DNA of 36,426 nucleotides from Hondaea fermentalgiana (lineage: Eukaryota > Sar > Bigyra > Thraustochytrida > Thraustochytriidae), in the NCBI GenBank assembly GCA_014084085.1, contig NPFB01000032.1:88379-124804 (forward strand). The letters are read 5' to 3'. Position numbers and translations under genes: made by a program. Shown in pieces: positions 31,104-36,426 of the stretch. The stretch's first letter is position 1. Every line of letters starts with the position of its first letter. The notes beneath the pieces are model-generated. The model had not been told where the DNA came from. It saw nothing but the letters and a program-made list of their open reading frames with translations, and ran no database searches.

Positions 31104-33428
31104 TTAGAGCTCCAGAGCAGGGGGCTCCTCGTCGAGCTGGATGAGGATCTGAGCCAGAAGCTGGTAGTAGCCGATGATACCGGCGCCAACATCCTCGCCA
31201 ATGTTGCCAATGATGTTGTACTTGGCGCGAACCTCGTAGCGGAGGATAGCGAGGATAAAGGCAAAGGAGAAGTAGCAGAGCCAGGCGAAGGCGAGGAGCG
31301 AGGTCTTGGCGACAGAGCTAATGAAGAGGAAGATCCAGCCGGCAAAGAGGCCACCAACGACGACGGCGAGAGTCATGTTGGAAACGTAGTTCTGGCGGCC
31401 CGGGTTGAGCTTGTTCATGATAAGAAGAACAGACCAAGGCGGGAGGCAGAGGGCACGAAGGGTCTCCCAGTTCGTGCGCATGTCAGGGACATGAATGTAC
31501 GAGCGGTCCGCGTTGGAGAAGACACCACCGCAGCTGAGGATAGTGTCAATGTAGCAGTAGACACCACCGGCAAAGGACATCTTCCACTGGTTGTAGCCCT
31601 CATACTTTTCCGGCTCGGCGTGCTGGTGCACAAAGCGGTAGAGACCAATGCAGACAGTGCAGAGGAGGACGGTGAAGGGGAGACCGGCGACAATGGAAGC
31701 AGCCTGGAGAGCCTTGAGAGCATCACTCTTGCCGGACATGAGCAGAGCGGTGGCGACGGCACCCTCGGTCATGGCCCAGAAGACACGCTGGATCCAGAAG
31801 CCGGGCTCATCGCGGCCGTTGTTGGCAAGAAGATCGACAATGAGCGAACCAGAGTCAGAAGAGGTCACAAAGTAGATGGCAATCGAAAAGATGGCAACCC
31901 AGCTGAGGAACGGGCCGTAGTCGTAGTACATGTGAAGCACGTTCCACCACGAGATGTCGCCAATGGTACCGCACACAGGGCTGATGCCAGGGAACTCGTT
32001 CTCGAAGGTCCAGGTGATGTTGACACCATCGACGGGGGCAGTGACCTCGACGTAAGCGGGGGGAGCGTAGCAAGTGGAGCCATCAATGCCCGAGACAGCG
32101 TACATATCAGCGTCGCCCTGGAGCGTACCAAGCTGGATGACCTCGCGGACACGGTAGTAGGCGCGAATACCGGCACCACCAAAAGTGGAGAACCAGATGA
32201 AGGCATAGAGGAGGGGGCCAGCAAAGGTAAAGTGAATGACCTCACGGATGGTGCGGCCGCGAGAGATGCGAGCAATGAAGAGACCGACAAAGCTCGACCA
32301 TGCGGTCCACCAGGCCCAGTAGAAGATGGTCCAGTCGTTCATCCAAGCGGCGTAGGCACCAAGACCGCTCATCGAGGAACCGTCAATGCCGCGTCCGTTA
32401 CCGCGGGTGAGCTGACCAAAGGCATCGGTGGCAAAGGCAACCTCGACAACGTTGTACTGGAAGTACCAGCCGCAAGCCTCAACCATGAGGTTAAGGATGA
32501 AGCGGGTGTCATCGAGAAAGAGAACGAGGAAGCAGAGCACGAAGGAGGCGAGGATGGCGAGGATAGAGAGGAACTTAATGCCAAAGTTGAGGCCGGAGAC
32601 CACGGAGAGGGTGGCGGCGCCAGTGACAATCCAAATGGCAATGATACGAGCGGTGTTCTCCTCTTCGCTGTCGGCCACGAGGCCAAGGTCGGTCAGGAGG
32701 TTGACACCATCGACGATCTGGATGGCACCGAGACCGAGACTGGTGCACACACCGGAGACAACGACGACAATGCTGAAGCCATCAACGAGATCACCCCAGA
32801 AGCCCCAGGTGTACTCGCCGAGGACGGGGTAGATGCAGGAGCGCATGGTGAGGGGGAGGTTCTCGCGGTACGAGGCGATACCGGCGGCGATGCCGACGAG
32901 AACGTAAGGAGCCCAGGCACCAAGACCCCAATGGTAGAGGGTGAGGTTGATGGCGTGGACGCCGTACTCAGCCTGCGAGTGGAAGCCGGTATCGAAGCGG
33001 TTGTCCGACAGGTGCCAGAGAGGCTCACTGACACCGTAGAAGAAGAGGCCGATACCGACACCGGCGGAGAAGATCATCGAAAAGTACGAGCCAGCGCCGA
33101 ACTCAGGCTTCTCGTGGTCCTTGCCGAGCTTCTGGTTGCCGTGGAAGATGTACAGGTAGGCCATGAAGAAGATGATGATGGGGGTGGTGACGATGTAGAG
33201 CCAGGTAAAGTAATAGGTGGTGCCGGCCTTGGCCGCGGTAAGAGAGGTGAGGGAGCCCTCAGGGTCAACCATGCAGTAGATGGCAAGGCCCCAAAGGATG
33301 ATGATGCCGATGGCCGAGGTCACGGGGTTGCACTTGATGCCGGCGTTGAAGGGGATGGGGAGGTAAGCCGAGCGCATGGGGAACTCGGCCACCTCGCCTT
33401 CGGCGATGCCAACCTTGGCGTCCGCCAT
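31104..33428 (-). CDS. BCCT-family transporter 3 with PLAC8-like C-terminus
   Basis: The protein is 774 residues, the most divergent of the three copies and the one with the shortest N-terminal tail (about 28 residues before the first helix region). The glycine motif is GVGIG (123-127), the intact GxGxG form known from Na+-coupled betaine carriers; copies 1 and 2 have Ala in the middle. The substrate cage residues are W167, W172 and Y175 in HWGLGAWAPY and the signature WTIFYWAWWTAW (366-377). T522-S523 fit the Na+ site. The loop between about 432 and 505 has C453, C486 and a sequon at N470. Residues 615-763 are the extra domain: two hydrophobic segments (about 683-705 and 711-729) and VRAKYNIIGN.GED (D746). 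The C-tail is short and acidic. Start ATG 33428 gives MADAKVG. The upstream region has CGCCTCGCCC-type repeats and a CCAAT word near 33602. Predicted role: uptake of a quaternary amine or sulfonium osmolyte. Confidence 0.95.
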   Translation of the reverse strand: MADAKVGIAEGEVAEFPMRSAYLPIPFNAGIKCNPVTSAIGIIILWGLAIYCMVDPEGSLTSLTAAKAGTTYYFTWLYIVTTPIIIFFMAYLYIFHGNQKLGKDHEKPEFGAGSYFSMIFSAGVGIGLFFYGVSEPLWHLSDNRFDTGFHSQAEYGVHAINLTLYHWGLGAWAPYVLVGIAAGIASYRENLPLTMRSCIYPVLGEYTWGFWGDLVDGFSIVVVVSGVCTSLGLGAIQIVDGVNLLTDLGLVADSEEENTARIIAIWIVTGAATLSVVSGLNFGIKFLSILAILASFVLCFLVLFLDDTRFILNLMVEACGWYFQYNVVEVAFATDAFGQLTRGNGRGIDGSSMSGLGAYAAWMNDWTIFYWAWWTAWSSFVGLFIARISRGRTIREVIHFTFAGPLLYAFIWFSTFGGAGIRAYYRVREVIQLGTLQGDADMYAVSGIDGSTCYAPPAYVEVTAPVDGVNITWTFENEFPGISPVCGTIGDISWWNVLHMYYDYGPFLSWVAIFSIAIYFVTSSDSGSLIVDLLANNGRDEPGFWIQRVFWAMTEGAVATALLMSGKSDALKALQAASIVAGLPFTVLLCTVCIGLYRFVHQHAEPEKYEGYNQWKMSFAGGVYCYIDTILSCGGVFSNADRSYIHVPDMRTNWETLRALCLPPWSVLLIMNKLNPGRQNYVSNMTLAVVVGGLFAGWIFLFISSVAKTSLLAFAWLCYFSFAFILAILRYEVRAKYNIIGNIGEDVGAGIIGYYQLLAQILIQLDEEPPALEL
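31140..31586 (-). other. PLAC8-like C-terminal domain of BCCT 3
   Basis: These are residues 615-763 of BCCT 3: W..SFAGGVYCYID..LSCGG, ETLRALCLPPWS, two hydrophobic segments, then ILR.EVRAKYNIIGN.GEDVGAG..GYYQLLAQ. It keeps a tryptophan before the GG, as PLAC8 domains do, and is the copy that looks most like the family at its start. Confidence 0.55.
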
Positions 33429-34442
33429 GGTGGCAAGGGCTAGGTCTTCGCTGCTTGCGGTTCTTGCTGTTCTTGCTTGCGTTGCTCGGCTCGGGTTTCG
33501 AGCTCGAGGAGTTGAGGTTTTGGTTTTGCTTCAACCCGGGTTTGGGATCTGGTTGCCGGCCGTGCCTTGCCTCGCCTCGCCCCGCCTCGCCCCGCTTCGC
33601 CCCAATAGAGCAACTGATTGATTGTTTGATCGATCGCGGTCATACTTTCTTTTTGTGAGTCGCGTGCACTCTCGCTGCGCATCCACCCTGGCCCCACTAG
33701 CCTCGGCCGGCTGCTGCCAAACAGTCAATCAAAGAAACAAAGCCGGAGTGCCCGTCACTTCCTTCCTTCCTTCCTTCCATCCTCCCTGTTCTTCCTTCCT
33801 GCTTTCCATCCTTCCTGCGCCCTGCAGAGGGAGAGGCAGGGCCGCGCAGGGGACAGGCGCGAGGCGGCCGTGCTTTCCTTTCTTTGCGCGTGCACACGAG
33901 CACTTTTCGGCCGCCCAGGCCGGTCTCGGGAGGGACGGCGCGGACTCGGAGGCAGCTGCGCGCAGTGCAGCGCAGGGCAGTGCAGCAGGGCAGAGCAGGG
34001 CAGTGCAGCGGGAGGGGCACCAGGCCGCGGGCGCAGCTGCACGTCGCAGGGACGGGGAAGGAGGGGGAGAGGAAGGGAGGGAGGGACGGAGAGGGGGAGA
34101 GAGGGACGGAGGGCGCCACGGACGAGGCGAGAGGCAGAGGAAGGGCCTAGATAGAGGGGACGCATGCCGGCAGTCCCCGAGGCAGCAGTGGCGACTGCCG
34201 AGAGTTGTGTCGCGACGCGGGGTGAGAACAATCGGTGGATCGATCGATCGGATCGACAGCAGCATCGCCGTGGTCTTTTCTTTTCCTTTGTTGCCTGGCG
34301 GGAGGACGGTGGGTGGGATGGACGGCCATGGATGAATTGATCCATGGACGGATAAATGGATTAGCCACCACTTTTTCTTTCTGGGCGGCAGCAAAGCAGG
34401 TCGATTCGATCCATTCTCCGTGGCAAAGGAAGAGCACACCAA

Positions 34443-34479
34443 GGAGGGAGGGAGGGAGGGAGGGAGGGAGGGAGGGAGG
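34443..34479. repeat. (GGGA)n microsatellite
   Basis: About eight perfect GGGA units. A G-rich purine strand of this kind could adopt a quadruplex or triplex structure; this is only an inference from composition. Confidence 0.95.
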
Positions 34480-35320
34480 CGGCCGCTTTCTCTCTCCGCG
34501 CGAAGCAACACATCGAAGCAACGAAGGGAGAATCACCGCCGCCCGCCTGCGCCTCCCGCCTGCGCCTCCGAGCGGCGCCGACAAAGGAAAAGAAGAAAAC
34601 GAAAAGAAACCCAAGCCTGTGCTTTCGGCCATGCTCCTCGCGCGGCCTCCGTCACGTCACCGCGCGCGACGCAGCCCGCGCCCCCGTCGTTCCTGCCGCC
34701 CGCCCCATCTCCCGTTGCGCCTGCGAAGCAACGCAGAGCAAGCGACCGAGGGAAGCCATCCAATCCAAGCCAAGCCAACCCAAGCCAACCCAAGCTGCCG
34801 TCCGTCTGTCTGTCTCGTCTATCTTCCCGCCCATCCTACGCTATGCTCCCTCCTCTCCCGCTCGCCGCCTCTTCCCCACAGCTGCTCGCTCCGCGCAGCG
34901 CGTGCAGGGCGACCTGCTTTTGGAAGCCGCACGCTGCGGTCCTTCCCTGTCTGTCACTGGCAGAGCAAGCAACGCGACAAGGCGAGGCGACGCAGGCGAG
35001 CACGAAGCACGCGAGGCCGGGCGGAGGGAGGATAGGAGAGGAGAGGCGGCTTGGTCGACGCGCGCGCCTCGTCTTCGCGATCTTCGGCGCCTTCGCCGTG
35101 GCAAGGCGCCTGGTCTGGATGGCTTTCTTGCTTTCTTTTCAAGCGAGCAAGCGGCACAGCGCGCGCGAGAATCCTGCTGTGTTCCCTTCTTCAGGTTCAA
35201 GCTTGCGGTACCTCCGAGACCGGGTGGGCTCTGCCTGAAAAAGTGGCCAGCTAGAAGCCGCCTCCGGGCAGAACGGGCGCGAACTCGCGCGCGAGCGCGG
35301 GCGGGCGCGAGCACCGACTA

Positions 35321-35391
35321 GCGAGCGAGCGAGCGAGCGAGCGAGCGGGAGCGAGGGAGGCTTCGCTTTGAGCGAGCGAGCGAGCGAGCGA
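35321..35391. repeat. Two (GCGA)n blocks
   Basis: Six GCGA units at 35321-35344 and five at 35372-35391, separated by a short GGAGCGAGGGAGGCTTCGC-type spacer. Simple repeat, no coding context. Confidence 0.93.
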
Positions 35392-36426
35392 CAGCGAGCG
35401 GTGAGACCACGCTTGTTCGCTCCAGGCCTCGAGCGAGGCCAGCCGGCCGGTATAATTGGCTTCACGCCGCAGCAATGAGAGAGGGAAGGCCCCGTCCCGG
35501 CACACCAAGGCAAAGAAAAGGCGAGATCCGCGACCATGGCGACATGTGCTGCGCTGCACCGCGCTGCGGCGCGCGTCGCACTTGATCACTCGATCTCACT
35601 CGGCCGATCCTTGCTTGCTCGCTCGCTTGCTTGCTTGCTCTCTTTCCGGGAGGGTGAACGCGTGCGAGCGGGAAAGTAAGCGCCCGGCAGGAATGCGGGA
35701 GACGCTACGCGCGGGAACGAACGAACGAACGAATGACCGTGGTACCGGCCGCTTCTTTCGGAGCTCGAGGGCCCCGTATGCCATGCATTTGATTGATCCA
35801 CCCGTCCATGCCATCCTGGACATGCCAAGCTGCCTTCAAATGATAAAAATTGCTGCGACATGGAACCGCGCCAATCTGCGCGGGAAGAAGAAACGAGGCT
35901 TTCTTTTACCACCAAAGGCCGACGCGGCGACCCGAGCGGACTCGGCGAGCCGACCGCAAAATGCGGCCCGACAGGACACACGCTAGGACGATGCCACCCC
36001 GCCTGACGCAGCACACGTAGGTGCCGACTTGGCTTGACGCCGCCCGCCTGGCCAGAGCAAGCGATGCGGCCTGGCCGCTGCACGCGCTGCGCAGCACGTG
36101 CACGGCCCAGCAGTGGCAGCAGCCGCAGCTGCACTGCGGCTGCCCCTCCTCGAGATCGGTCCCCGACCGCGCCGGAACGGCCCGGACCAGCGGCTCTGTG
36201 CCAGCACCACGCGGAACCACCCATTCCCTGCCTCGCAGAACCGGCCTGTCGTGGGAGGAAGAACTGCGGGGAACGGACCTTGGCGGAAGCTACCATGGCT
36301 AGTGGACTGCGTGCCAGCCGCGCCGCGCGCACTCCCCACACCCGCTCGCGCGCGCGCGAAAGCAGCAGCAGCCTCGCAGATGCCGGAGCAGGCACCTCGC
36401 GGTGCGGCCAGCACGAACGCCCCGCT

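Larger units (their letters stand above)
33429..36426. other. Gene-free right end, upstream of BCCT 3
   Basis: The left part should hold the BCCT 3 promoter. The sequence is GC-rich with CCTCGCCCCG words (33570-33600), TTCC units (33760-33779), GGGA units (34443-34479), GCGA units (35321-35344 and 35372-35391) and GAAC units (35716-35731). Purine-rich G/A sequence dominates 34040-34140. Open frames up to 272 residues translate these repeats and resemble nothing known. No RNA gene is seen; a gene could begin beyond the right edge. Confidence 0.55.

Noticed and set aside
1..36426. Bacterial defence, phage or integrative elements
   Set aside because: No transposase, integrase, phage or toxin-antitoxin protein is recognisable; gene content and structure are eukaryotic.

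Overview
The window is nuclear DNA of a eukaryotic protist. It encodes RNA polymerase III subunit 2, a spliceosomal ZMAT2/Snu23 protein and a heterotrimeric G-protein beta subunit. There are no bacterial operons or ribosome binding sites. All seven supported genes read as single uninterrupted frames in GC-rich, strongly G/C-ending codons. Intron-poor, GC-rich genes together with several BCCT-type osmolyte transporters would suit a marine stramenopile such as a thraustochytrid (Labyrinthulomycetes). That placement is an inference, not proven by the sequence.

Layout. Positions 1-12.4 kb are gene-dense: G-beta (+, 52-1194); RPC2 of RNA polymerase III (-, 1651-5475), tail-to-tail with it; ZMAT2/Snu23 (+, 6248-6931), head-to-head with RPC2; an unnamed 664-residue protein with Cys clusters and a C-terminal HAD phosphatase-type domain (-, 7235-9229); and BCCT transporter 1 (-, 9963-12404). 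From 12.4 kb to the end only two more genes are visible, BCCT 2 (-, 19323-21794) and BCCT 3 (-, 31104-33428). They are separated by 6.9 kb and 9.3 kb of DNA in which I find no gene. This DNA holds microsatellites, purine/pyrimidine tracts, two tandem repeats of roughly 110 and 130 bp, and a 100-N assembly gap inside a TGCT microsatellite.

The most interesting content is the dispersed, same-strand array of three BCCT paralogues. Each keeps the BCCT signature, the complete tryptophan/tyrosine set that cages trimethylammonium substrates in BetP, and the Thr-Ser pair of a Na+ site. Each also has two unusual parts: a loop of about 80 residues with a conserved cysteine pair, and a C-terminal extension of about 150 residues. 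The extension has two extra hydrophobic segments and ends in an R..VRAKYNI.GN.GEDVGA...YYQ..Q pattern that resembles the PLAC8 (Cys-rich/DUF614) family with most cysteines lost. Copies 1 and 2 differ from copy 3 in the glycine motif of the substrate/Na+ site (GVAVG versus GVGIG), which suggests functional divergence.

The genes do not form one pathway. G-beta, RPC2 and ZMAT2 are housekeeping or signalling genes next to a lineage-specific transporter expansion that probably serves uptake of compatible solutes.
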